From NCBI RefSeq assembly GCF_020216685.1, contig NZ_JAIWNS010000083.1, positions 1 through 12,699 of the forward strand: a stretch of 12,699 nucleotides of DNA, read 5' to 3'. Made by a program: the position numbers and the translations under genes. The notes beneath the pieces are model-generated. The model ran no database searches. It saw nothing but the letters and a program-made list of their open reading frames with translations, and had not been told where the DNA came from. Below, in pieces: positions 1-6,673 of the stretch. The stretch is from Methanospirillum hungatei. Its GTDB lineage: Archaea; Halobacteriota; Methanomicrobia; Methanomicrobiales; Methanospirillaceae. Every line of letters begins with the position of its first letter. Within the stretch, counting starts at the first letter, position 1.

Positions 1-47
1 TCGATGGTGCTGATGACCAACGTCCGTTTCGGCTCTTCATCGGTCAT
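1..47 (-). CDS. pyrI: Aspartate carbamoyltransferase regulatory chain, N-terminal fragment
   Basis: Only the first 15 complete codons are inside the window, reading MTDEEPKRTLVISTI. The ATG overlaps the pyrB stop codon as ATGA, the translational coupling expected of a pyrB-pyrI pair. In other archaea and enterobacteria PyrI is the zinc-containing regulatory subunit that binds CTP/ATP and assembles with PyrB catalytic trimers. The family's N-terminus usually has a short variable stretch, then a basic/hydrophobic strand leading into an N-G-T-V-I-D-H-I motif. The visible K-R-T-L-V-I-S-T-I fits the strand just before that motif, but the motif itself lies beyond the edge. The call rests mainly on position and coupling. 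Confidence 0.7.
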   Translation of the reverse strand, partial: MTDEEPKRTLVISTI

Positions 48-940
48 GTCATAACCTCGGTGAGCATGGCCATCCTGACCGGAACGCCATTTCTTGCCTG
101 TTCAAAATACCGGGCATAGGGAAGGCTGTCAACAGAGGGATCAATCTCATCAACCCGCGGTAAGGGATGCAGGATAGCAAGATGGTCCTTTACATCAGTA
201 AGAAGGGAGGGAGTGATCCGGTAACTGGACGATACATCATAAAACTTGGCAGGATCAGGGAACCTCTCACGCTGAAGTCTGGTCACATACAGCACATCCA
301 GGTCGCTGATTACCTCTTCAATCGAATCATGTTCGATGACGGTGGCCCCACGCTCCTCAAGATTATCATGAATGGAATCAGGAAGCCCAAGTCCCTTTGG
401 TGCAATCGTATGGATCCTCGCATTGTAGTGGGTCAGTGCATAGGCAAGGGAGTGAGTGGTCCTACCATACATCAGGTCCCCGATAAGGCCGATATGAATG
501 TTGTCAAGGGGCATGGACTGCCTGATGGTATAGAGATCTATAAGGGTCTGGGAGGGATGTTGTCCGGCGCCGTCCCCTCCGTTCAGGATCGGAATCTCTG
601 AAAACTCACTGGCAAGCCTGGCTGCCCCGACCTTGGGATGACGGAGTACAATGGCATCAGCATACCCGCTGACAACCCTGATAGTGTCGGCAAGGGTCTC
701 TCCTTTTGCCATGGAACTTACTTCCACGCCACCAAGGTTCATACAGGACCCGCCAAGCCGCAGCATGGCAGATTCAAATGACATCCGTGTCCTGGTGCTG
801 GGTTCAAAAAAGAGGAGACCGAGTATTTTTCCTTTGAGCGGTTCTTTACCTGCAAATTCAGCGGTTACTTCTCCAGCCCTGGCCAATAGCCGGTCGATCT
901 GATCCCGGTCCAGATCATGGATGGAGATGATGTGATTCAT
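44..940 (-). CDS. pyrB: Aspartate carbamoyltransferase catalytic chain
   Basis: This enzyme condenses carbamoyl phosphate with L-aspartate to N-carbamoyl-aspartate, the committed step of pyrimidine synthesis in the cytoplasm. The 298-aa length is typical of the catalytic chain. Family motifs are all visible: the carbamoyl-phosphate loop FFEPSTRTR (residues 44-52), the 80s-loop region SMAKGE (76-81), HPSQTLID (128-135), the Y-V-T-R-L-Q-R-E-R-F segment (218-227) that contacts aspartate, and HPLPR (258-262). ATG 940 is the only near start; a strong Shine-Dalgarno GGAGGAGA lies at 953-960, with a rather long 12-nt spacer. It is followed by pyrI with an ATGA overlap. The upstream HEAT gene ends 63 nt before, and no clear T-run lies between them, so read-through from that gene is possible. 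Confidence 0.97.
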   Translation of the reverse strand: MNHIISIHDLDRDQIDRLLARAGEVTAEFAGKEPLKGKILGLLFFEPSTRTRMSFESAMLRLGGSCMNLGGVEVSSMAKGETLADTIRVVSGYADAIVLRHPKVGAARLASEFSEIPILNGGDGAGQHPSQTLIDLYTIRQSMPLDNIHIGLIGDLMYGRTTHSLAYALTHYNARIHTIAPKGLGLPDSIHDNLEERGATVIEHDSIEEVISDLDVLYVTRLQRERFPDPAKFYDVSSSYRITPSLLTDVKDHLAILHPLPRVDEIDPSVDSLPYARYFEQARNGVPVRMAMLTEVMT

Positions 941-952
941 GGACGTATGCGT

Positions 953-960
953 TCTCCTCC
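953..960 (-). promoter_or_regulatory. Shine-Dalgarno of pyrB
   Basis: The minus strand reads GGAGGAGA, a near-perfect match to the anti-SD of archaeal 16S rRNA. It sits 12 nt before the pyrB ATG, longer than the usual 5-9. No in-frame ATG, GTG or TTG lies between, so the start is fixed despite the spacing. Its presence means pyrB is translated from a leadered or polycistronic message, unlike several apparently leaderless genes nearby. Confidence 0.6.
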
Positions 961-1003
961 GGTACCTACTTGTGGAATTCCATTCTGCTAGTATGTTTTG
1001 TTA

Positions 1004-4000
1004 TTATGACTGAATGGAATCCCTGATGACAGCCAGTGCATCCCGTGATCGTTCCCTGATTTCAGGGTCATCATCATGAAGCCCCCTGGCAAGGGTATCA
1101 ACACTCGGAGGTCCGATACGGATGAGATCATCAAATTTCTCTTTAGCAAAGAGGTAACTTAGCCGGTCAGTCGTATACTTGGGTTTCCACCCGCTCTCTT
1201 CCAATAACTTTGCCACCGCATTTCTGACTTTTCTGTCTTTGTCATCAAGTGTCTGAACCAGCATAAACTGGCCTGGTTCGCCGATCTTGGATATCCCTTT
1301 GAGTGCTGCAGCACGGATTGAACCATCCGGATCCTTTAATGCCGTAATCAGCTGATCAAGGACAGGAAGTCCGATATCCCCCAGTGATTCAACCGCTGCT
1401 GCACGAACATGAGGGTCTGGGTCATGCATCGCATCGGTCAGTGGTCCAAGAGCTTCCCTGCCAAACTTTCCAAGTTCCCTGATGGCAGTCATCCTGATTT
1501 CATGATCCGGATCCTGCAATGCCTCATACAGAAGAGGCGCAGATGTCGGATCTTTCAGAACACCAAGCACCTTTAAAAGGGCAATTCGTCGCCTGTCTCC
1601 TGGTTCTATGGATTTTAAAAGCCTGGTGACGGCGGTCTGTGCCTGTGGTCGCATGGAGGTGATGATATTTGCGGCCATGTCGGGTACAGCCTGTTCATAC
1701 ATGACGGCATCCAGAAGAGCAGGCAGGATCTGCTCACCCTTACTGATAAATATCCGCTCAAACATCGTTGTGAGTATAGGATTCTGAATGGAGAAGAGAT
1801 GCCTGAGGTCATCCCGGTTTGATAGAGCTATCTCGGTTATGAGCGACATGACCGCAATACCTCTGCTGCTGCCCTCCTGTCCTGATCCCTGCAGCGTCTC
1901 AAGTTCCTGAATGAGTTCTGGCATGGCTGAGCCTCCCATTCCGGCCAGTATACGGCTGATCAACGGCACAAGACTCTCATCTTCCTGCATCAGGGTCATC
2001 AGCGCCGAAGCAGCCGGGGTCCCAATCCTGGTAAGAGCATGAATCGCATATTGCTGTGCAATCAGGTCAGGACTTTTCAGCAAAGGCAGCAAAGCAGGCA
2101 CTGCAGGTTCGCCAATCGCGCTTAATGCCGCCATGGCATAAGGAGCAATATCCTCGTCGCCAAGCCTTGCTACCAGGTCAGGAATGGCATCTTCTCCGAT
2201 TCGAATCAGGAAACTCGTTATCTCAAGCTTCCGGTCATCATCAGTTTCACTCCGGAGGGCGTCAATAAACGGTGGAATAGCATCCTTTCCAAACCGGGAC
2301 AAGAGATCTCCTGCAATAAGGGCCCGGGACCCGTCATCTCCCTGAAAAATATCGATAAGCTCCGGAATGACAATGTCAGGTGAGGTATGCACCAGTTCGT
2401 ACATCAGGTCGGTGTCCGGTATCTGACCGGAAAAGAGACGCATGATAAATTTCCGGGGATCCTGACTGAATAACTCTGACAGATACGACGTTATCTCCCT
2501 TGCCAGTTCCGGCCCTGAACCTGAAAGTGCCTGCAGAAGAGGAACGGTTGCATCTGCACCAATCTCACGAATGAGTGTCATCGCCTCGTCATGACCGTCC
2601 TTTCCCGGTGCCATGAACGGGATAAGGTACGGAAGAGCAGCAGTCTCGTTCTCACGAAGAATCTCAAGGACTAGAGCATGATTGGCACCCATAGGATCTG
2701 ACAGCGAATCCACAAGATGGGGGATTGCCAGTTCTCCATTCTTCATGAGAGCAATCTTTGCAAGTTCGACCGCCTCTTCATCACCAGAACCAAGAACCTG
2801 AATAAGCCTGGGGATCGCAATCTCACCTGAAGCGACCAGGTTATCAAGAGCGGTCTCCCTGACCTCCCGGTCAGTATGATACAGAGCAGTAATCATCGGC
2901 TCAATGGATCTGACCGGATCAATCTGTCTGAGAAGATCGATTGCAAATACAGAAGTTTTTCCCCGCTCCCGCTCAGATGCCTCTTCCAAAAAGGGGAATG
3001 CAATACGCCCCATCGAGAGAATTGCCTCTTTTATTCCGGACGTATCTGACTGCTCCCTGACAGAGTTGATAAGATAGGGAATGGTGACCGCTCCCATTCG
3101 GGATAGTATCTGAACCATCTGTTTTGAACGCTCACCCTTCGACCGAATCAGATTCCCGATAAGGTACGGGATAGCAGGTTCACCGATATGCTGGATAACA
3201 GAGATGATCGGTTCGCGATCAGTATCACGGCGTACAGCCATCTCCTCAAGCAGGTGGGGGATAACAGGCTCTCCAATCCTGGTCAGGGCATTTTCTGATA
3301 CCTTCCTGACTTCAGGGTCCTGATCATAAAGACCGGAGATCAGAGGTACAATTGCCGATTCTCCAAACTCAAGGAATGCCTTTTGTGCCATTGAAGAAGT
3401 AACCGGATTTGGATCTTTAAGCGCCTGATAAAGGGGATCGAGTGCCGGCTTTCCTATCTCACTGATGATGTAAAATTTCAGGTCACGCAGCCATTCCTCA
3501 TCCTGACCGCATGATGTAAGGAGATCTCCGACAACCTGGTCTCCCAGAATGATAAGATATGCAGATATCCGGGCTCTGACTTCTTCATGATCATGATTCA
3601 GCCCCTTGATCAACGGCTGGATTGCTGATCTGCCAAATGACTCAAACAGACCCTCGATGAACCTGATCGTCGTCTGATCCTGCGTCCCGTAGGCATCAAT
3701 GAGAACAGGAATAATTCGTGTACCCATTGAATTCAGGATATATCCTGCTCGTTCATATCCGATACCCTGAAGTGAGGTGATATTTTTTACTATCTCCCTG
3801 GCTGCATCCTCACCCATCGCGGTAAGGGTGGTATGAATCATCCTCGCGGTCTGTTCATCAGATACTGACAAAGCCCGAATCTGCGGAGTTATAGCATCAG
3901 ATCCAATTTGGACAAGCGCATGAGATGCAGCATTCCTGATCCCATACTCCGGGTCCTGAAAAAGTCTGATAAGTTCTTCAACCGCAACCGGAGTTTTCAT

Positions 4001-4129
4001 CCGGCCGAGCGCTAATATCGCCTCTATACGTAATGCAGTATCATTTTTCCCGTCCAGTAACCGCAAGAGACCTTTTAAATCCCCTTTAAGTCTCATCCGT
4101 TCCGGATTCGGTCTGAAAATTGACTTCAT
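1004..4129 (-). CDS. Giant HEAT-repeat (PBS-lyase type) protein
   Basis: The protein is about 1041 aa and consists almost entirely of roughly 31-39-residue helical repeats. Typical units read like D-P-E-Y-G-I-R-N-A-A-S-H-A-L-V-Q-I-G and D-P-D-P-H-V-R-A-A-A-V-E-S-L-G-D-I-G, with G-E-x-A-I-P-x-L-I connectors. These are short PBS-lyase/EZ-HEAT repeats, which build an alpha-solenoid for protein-protein contacts. I see no catalytic motif, signal peptide or membrane helix, so it is probably a cytoplasmic scaffold or adaptor; partner and function are unknown. The last about 70 residues contain an atypical linker (GWKPKYTTDRLSYLFAKEKF) before a final repeat, a pattern I recall from other methanogen HEAT proteins. 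The open frame continues to a GTG at 4177, but I choose ATG 4129: it has a G-rich stretch (GGGGGGA) just upstream, although with very short spacing. The zinc-knuckle gene upstream ends 53 nt before this start. Confidence 0.88.
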   Translation of the reverse strand: MKSIFRPNPERMRLKGDLKGLLRLLDGKNDTALRIEAILALGRMKTPVAVEELIRLFQDPEYGIRNAASHALVQIGSDAITPQIRALSVSDEQTARMIHTTLTAMGEDAAREIVKNITSLQGIGYERAGYILNSMGTRIIPVLIDAYGTQDQTTIRFIEGLFESFGRSAIQPLIKGLNHDHEEVRARISAYLIILGDQVVGDLLTSCGQDEEWLRDLKFYIISEIGKPALDPLYQALKDPNPVTSSMAQKAFLEFGESAIVPLISGLYDQDPEVRKVSENALTRIGEPVIPHLLEEMAVRRDTDREPIISVIQHIGEPAIPYLIGNLIRSKGERSKQMVQILSRMGAVTIPYLINSVREQSDTSGIKEAILSMGRIAFPFLEEASERERGKTSVFAIDLLRQIDPVRSIEPMITALYHTDREVRETALDNLVASGEIAIPRLIQVLGSGDEEAVELAKIALMKNGELAIPHLVDSLSDPMGANHALVLEILRENETAALPYLIPFMAPGKDGHDEAMTLIREIGADATVPLLQALSGSGPELAREITSYLSELFSQDPRKFIMRLFSGQIPDTDLMYELVHTSPDIVIPELIDIFQGDDGSRALIAGDLLSRFGKDAIPPFIDALRSETDDDRKLEITSFLIRIGEDAIPDLVARLGDEDIAPYAMAALSAIGEPAVPALLPLLKSPDLIAQQYAIHALTRIGTPAASALMTLMQEDESLVPLISRILAGMGGSAMPELIQELETLQGSGQEGSSRGIAVMSLITEIALSNRDDLRHLFSIQNPILTTMFERIFISKGEQILPALLDAVMYEQAVPDMAANIITSMRPQAQTAVTRLLKSIEPGDRRRIALLKVLGVLKDPTSAPLLYEALQDPDHEIRMTAIRELGKFGREALGPLTDAMHDPDPHVRAAAVESLGDIGLPVLDQLITALKDPDGSIRAAALKGISKIGEPGQFMLVQTLDDKDRKVRNAVAKLLEESGWKPKYTTDRLSYLFAKEKFDDLIRIGPPSVDTLARGLHDDDPEIRERSRDALAVIRDSIQS

Positions 4130-4182
4130 ATCCCCCCAATATCCACAGTCACCCTTGGAATGATCAGTAATCCACACAAAAA

Positions 4183-4374
4183 TTAATCAAATTTCCCTTT
4201 CAGACCACCCCAGCCGGTATATCCGCAGTATATGCACCCGACTCCGTTACAATGGCGACACATCTTTTCAGGCCATTTCACTGTAACCATTCCTTTTGTG
4301 TTGCAAAAACAACATCCGGCTCCTTCACAGTGCTGGCAGGTTACTTCCACGTATTCTGGTTCTTCACCAGTCAT
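4183..4374 (-). CDS. Small twin zinc-knuckle protein (DnaJ-central-domain-like cysteine motifs)
   Basis: This 63-aa protein has two copies of one cysteine module: CQHCEGAGCCFC (C13, C16, C21, C24) and CRHCNGVGCIYC (C39, C42, C47, C50). Each starts with CxxCxGxG, as in the DnaJ central zinc domain and related small zinc proteins, and each is followed by a glycine-containing turn (N-T-K-G; G-Y-T-G-W-G). Two zinc sites are therefore likely, either one per module or crossed as in DnaJ. There is no J-domain, no membrane segment and no catalytic motif. A TATA-like box lies 25-33 nt before ATG 4374, so the mRNA is probably leaderless. The HEAT gene follows on the same strand, so the two may be co-expressed. 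The start is reliable. Function is unknown; a chaperone-like or RNA/protein-binding role would be a guess. Confidence 0.82.
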   Translation of the reverse strand: MTGEEPEYVEVTCQHCEGAGCCFCNTKGMVTVKWPEKMCRHCNGVGCIYCGYTGWGGLKGKFD

Positions 4375-4398
4375 CAGAGAATTTTATGAATGAGAACA

Positions 4399-4407
4399 TT
4401 AAATAAT
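4399..4407 (-). promoter_or_regulatory. TATA box of the zinc-knuckle/HEAT unit
   Basis: The minus strand reads ATTATTTAA, centred about 29 nt upstream of the ATG at 4374. That spacing puts the transcription start at or next to the start codon. It implies a leaderless message, and no Shine-Dalgarno is seen before this ATG. Confidence 0.5.
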
Positions 4408-4423
4408 CGATTGAAACAATTGC

Positions 4424-4429
4424 AAAAAA
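4424..4429 (-). terminator. Oligo-T terminator after tRNA-Lys
   Basis: Six consecutive T on the minus strand begin 13 nt after the tRNA 3' end, with a second short T-rich patch following. Archaeal RNA polymerase terminates at such U-runs without needing a hairpin. It sits just before the TATA box of the next gene on that strand. Confidence 0.5.
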
Positions 4430-4441
4430 GGAAACAACGAG

Positions 4442-4514
4442 CGGGCCTGAAGGGACTCGAACCCCTGGCCTGCGGATTAAGAGTCCGCCGCTCTACCGAC
4501 TAAGCTACAGACCC
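4442..4514 (-). tRNA. tRNA-Lys, anticodon CUU
   Basis: A full 73-nt cloverleaf can be folded on the minus strand. The acceptor stem is GGGTCTG with CAGGCCC (one G-T pair). The D-arm is GCTT/GAGC, and the anticodon stem is GCGGA/TCCGC with loop CTCTTAA, giving anticodon CTT. The T-arm is AGGGG/CCCTT with loop TTCGAGT. The discriminator base is G and CCA is not encoded, so it must be added post-transcriptionally. There is no intron in the anticodon loop. It decodes AAG lysine codons. Confidence 0.97.
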
Positions 4515-4543
4515 GTTGTGCCATAACATGTTGGTTTAGCCCA

Positions 4544-4552
4544 CATATATAG
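4544..4552 (-). promoter_or_regulatory. TATA box of tRNA-Lys
   Basis: The minus strand reads CTATATATG, about 30-38 nt upstream of the mature tRNA 5' end. This is consistent with a transcription start about 25 nt downstream and a short 5' leader removed by RNase P. It lies in the 85-bp region shared with the divergent DHH operon. Confidence 0.55.
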
Positions 4553-4566
4553 TTTTCTTACGTCCC

Positions 4567-4574
4567 TTTATACC
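4567..4574 (+). promoter_or_regulatory. TATA box of the DHH-mptE-radical SAM operon
   Basis: TTTATACC on the plus strand is 26-33 nt before ATG 4600, the distance expected for a leaderless transcript. No Shine-Dalgarno is visible before that ATG. A second AT-rich stretch (CTATAAT, about 4575-4581) is a less well placed alternative. Confidence 0.45.
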
Positions 4575-4599
4575 TCTATAATCCAACCTATACCTGAAT

Positions 4600-6063
4600 A
4601 TGCCTGGATTCAGCCCGGCAGCGTCACCGGGGATCAGAACCTATCTCATTTGCGGGTGTGGGAGTGTAGGATATCTGATCCTTGAAGAACTAAAAAAGGA
4701 AGGTGGCAGACTGCTCTGTATGGATAGCAATCCTGAACGTGTTCAGGAACTAAGGGAGCAGAAGATTGAAGCTTTTCTTCGCGATCTTACCGATCCTGAC
4801 ATGCTGCAGGGAATAGACCATTTTGATATCGCCTTTGTGGTCAGCGATAATCATGAAGCAAATATTACCGGTCTGAAAACAGTCAGAAAAAAATATCCAC
4901 GCGTCCATATCGTTGCACGTGCGCAGGATCCAATCAATGAAAAACTCCTGATGCAGGAGGGCGCGGACCTTGTCCTCTACCCTCAGCATGTAGTTGCACG
5001 GGCTGCTATAGAACACTTACACCGGCTTGAAAAGCACCACCTTTCCCGTGACCTCTTTAACCTGCTTGCCTCCTGGTCTGGTATCTTTGGTATTGTGACG
5101 CATACCAACCCGGACCCTGATGCGATCGCCAGTGCCATGGCTCTTGCAGCGATCGCAAAACGGGCAAACCAGAATCTGGAAACCAGGATCATCTATGATG
5201 GCATCATCGGCCACCAGGAGAACCGGACACTGGTGAACCTGCTTGATATCAGGATGGAGAAATTAAAACCAGAGACACTCAATGACTGCACTCATATCGC
5301 TCTGGTGGACAGCAAGGGACCTGGAGCCAATAATGGTCTTATCCACTCCATGCCGGTTGATATCATCATTGACCATCACCAGGAAGATATCTCTCATATT
5401 GAAAGGGTTCATTTTGTCGATATCAGGCAGAATGTGGGTGCCTGTGCGACCATTTTAACCGAATATATCAAGGAACTGAATATTGAACCAGACGAGAAGG
5501 TTGCAACGGCACTCCTCTACGGCATCAGGGCTGATACAAAACAGTTCAGACGAAATGTCTCACCCAGTGATCTAGAATATGCAGCTTTCCTCCTTGAGTT
5601 TAGCGATGCTGATCTTCTGGAAAAGATCATGTCCCCCCAGTACTCCCATGAGACCATGGATATTATCGGGGCAGCAATCAGGAACAGAAAAACGAGGAAC
5701 GGGTACCTGTTCTCGAATGTCGGGTATGTCAGAAACCGTGATGCCCTTCCCCAGGCCGCGGATCTCCTCATCAACCTCGAAGGAATCAGTACCGCGCTCG
5801 TCTATGGAATTACTGATGAAGCGATCATCATGTCAGGCCGGAACCGGGATCTCAGACTGAACCTTGGCAATGTCATGAGTGAAGCGTTCTCAGAAGTCGG
5901 TGATGCGGGAGGTCATGCCACCATGGCTGCTGCAAGTATTCCACTCCATGTCTTTGCTCACGTCAGGGAGAAGGAAGAGCTTCTGCATCTGGTAATAGAC
6001 CCCGTTTTACAGAACTTTTACCGCCTCGTCGGTCTTCTGGAGGATGAGGAGAGTGAAGTATGA
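4600..6063 (+). CDS. RCK_N (TrkA-N)-DHH-DHHA1 phosphoesterase
   Basis: This is a 487-aa two-part protein. Residues about 12-140 form a Rossmann RCK_N/TrkA-N domain with GCGSVG (19-24), an acidic residue ending strand 2 (M-D-S-N, D42) and a V-S-D-N segment, so NAD(H) or another nucleotide is probably bound. Residues about 160-455 form a DHH-DHHA1 phosphoesterase: HTNPDPDAIASA (168-179), V-D-S-K-G (236-240), IDHH (257-260), GIRADT (308-313) and AGGHATMAA (436-444). All expected metal ligands are present, so it should be an active Mn-dependent enzyme. The DHH half resembles the GdpP/NrnA group, which hydrolyses c-di-AMP or short oligonucleotides. Archaeal c-di-AMP hydrolysis is an inference, not shown by the sequence. 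No RCK_C domain or transmembrane segment is seen. It is the first gene of an operon, overlapping mptE. Confidence 0.92.
   Translation: MPGFSPAASPGIRTYLICGCGSVGYLILEELKKEGGRLLCMDSNPERVQELREQKIEAFLRDLTDPDMLQGIDHFDIAFVVSDNHEANITGLKTVRKKYPRVHIVARAQDPINEKLLMQEGADLVLYPQHVVARAAIEHLHRLEKHHLSRDLFNLLASWSGIFGIVTHTNPDPDAIASAMALAAIAKRANQNLETRIIYDGIIGHQENRTLVNLLDIRMEKLKPETLNDCTHIALVDSKGPGANNGLIHSMPVDIIIDHHQEDISHIERVHFVDIRQNVGACATILTEYIKELNIEPDEKVATALLYGIRADTKQFRRNVSPSDLEYAAFLLEFSDADLLEKIMSPQYSHETMDIIGAAIRNRKTRNGYLFSNVGYVRNRDALPQAADLLINLEGISTALVYGITDEAIIMSGRNRDLRLNLGNVMSEAFSEVGDAGGHATMAAASIPLHVFAHVREKEELLHLVIDPVLQNFYRLVGLLEDEESEV
6039..6043 (+). promoter_or_regulatory. Shine-Dalgarno deciding the mptE start
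   Basis: GGAGG inside the end of the DHH gene directly abuts ATG 6044, which it cannot serve, but is 9 nt before GTG 6053. This supports the GTG as the used start, giving an N-terminus three residues shorter than the longest frame. Confidence 0.5.
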
Positions 6064-6673
6064 AGACTGGGAACCGGTGTACCAGGAGATTTGCGAGTAT
6101 TTCTCTTTCGATCCGGCTGAAGATGACCGGGCTGCACACATTCTTGCAAGCCTCACAACACAGGATGCAACAGATCTTTTAAAATCCCGTATTGCAGGAA
6201 AACCGGTTACGATCTGCGGGAATGCACCAACTCTTTCACAGGAACTGGATGCAATTTCCGGAGTGATCATCGCTGCAGATGCAGCCTCCGGCGTCCTGAT
6301 ACAACATGGAATCACGCCTGATGTCATCGTCACCGATCTTGACGGGATTGAGGATGAGGCAGTTACCCTGAACAGGAAAGGGACAATTCTGGTAGTGCAT
6401 GCCCATGGAGACAATATTCCCCGAATCCAGACATGGGTCCCCCGGATGAAAGGGCCGCTGGTTCTGACCACCCAGGGAAAGCCCTTTGACCATGTCTACA
6501 ACTTTGGCGGATTTACCGATGGTGACCGGGCTGTGTACTTTGCGTATGAGATGCAGGCATCAGACGTAAAACTCGTCGGGTTTGACCTTGATGATCCCAT
6601 GGTCACCCCTATGAAGAAAGGAAAACTCCAATGGGCCAGAAAACTCCTCTCCCTCTGTGGTCATGAGCTCTGA
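6053..6673 (+). CDS. mptE: 6-hydroxymethyl-7,8-dihydropterin pyrophosphokinase (archaeal MptE, DUF115)
   Basis: MptE transfers pyrophosphate from ATP to 6-hydroxymethyl-7,8-dihydropterin, making the activated pterin for (tetrahydro)methanopterin synthesis. It is the archaeal non-homologous counterpart of bacterial FolK. Family features, numbered from ATG 6044: GNAPTL (59-64), A-A-D-A-A (77-81), PDVIVTDLDG (92-101), HAHGDN (119-124), NFGGFTDGDRA (153-163) and GFDLDD (179-184). The 206-209 aa length is normal. I choose GTG 6053, which gives M-K-Y-E-D-W-E-P; this matches how I recall relatives starting, and GGAGG at 6039-6043 then has a 9-nt spacer, whereas it abuts ATG 6044. The gene overlaps the DHH gene by 11 nt and the radical SAM gene by 11 nt, so all three are probably translated as a coupled unit. 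Confidence 0.92.
   Translation: MKYEDWEPVYQEICEYFSFDPAEDDRAAHILASLTTQDATDLLKSRIAGKPVTICGNAPTLSQELDAISGVIIAADAASGVLIQHGITPDVIVTDLDGIEDEAVTLNRKGTILVVHAHGDNIPRIQTWVPRMKGPLVLTTQGKPFDHVYNFGGFTDGDRAVYFAYEMQASDVKLVGFDLDDPMVTPMKKGKLQWARKLLSLCGHEL

Noticed and set aside
167..601. 144-codon plus-strand frame within pyrB
   Set aside because: It is a shadow of pyrB, whose catalytic motifs are intact on the other strand.
4442..4514. tRNA as an attachment site for an integrated element
   Set aside because: The flanks are ordinary genes, no integrase is near, and no partial tRNA 3' copy was noticed elsewhere in the window.
6007..6471. 154-codon open frame on the minus strand
   Set aside because: It lies antisense across the DHH/mptE junction, is rich in Ser/Arg/Ile as expected of a shadow frame, and both sense genes have clear family motifs.
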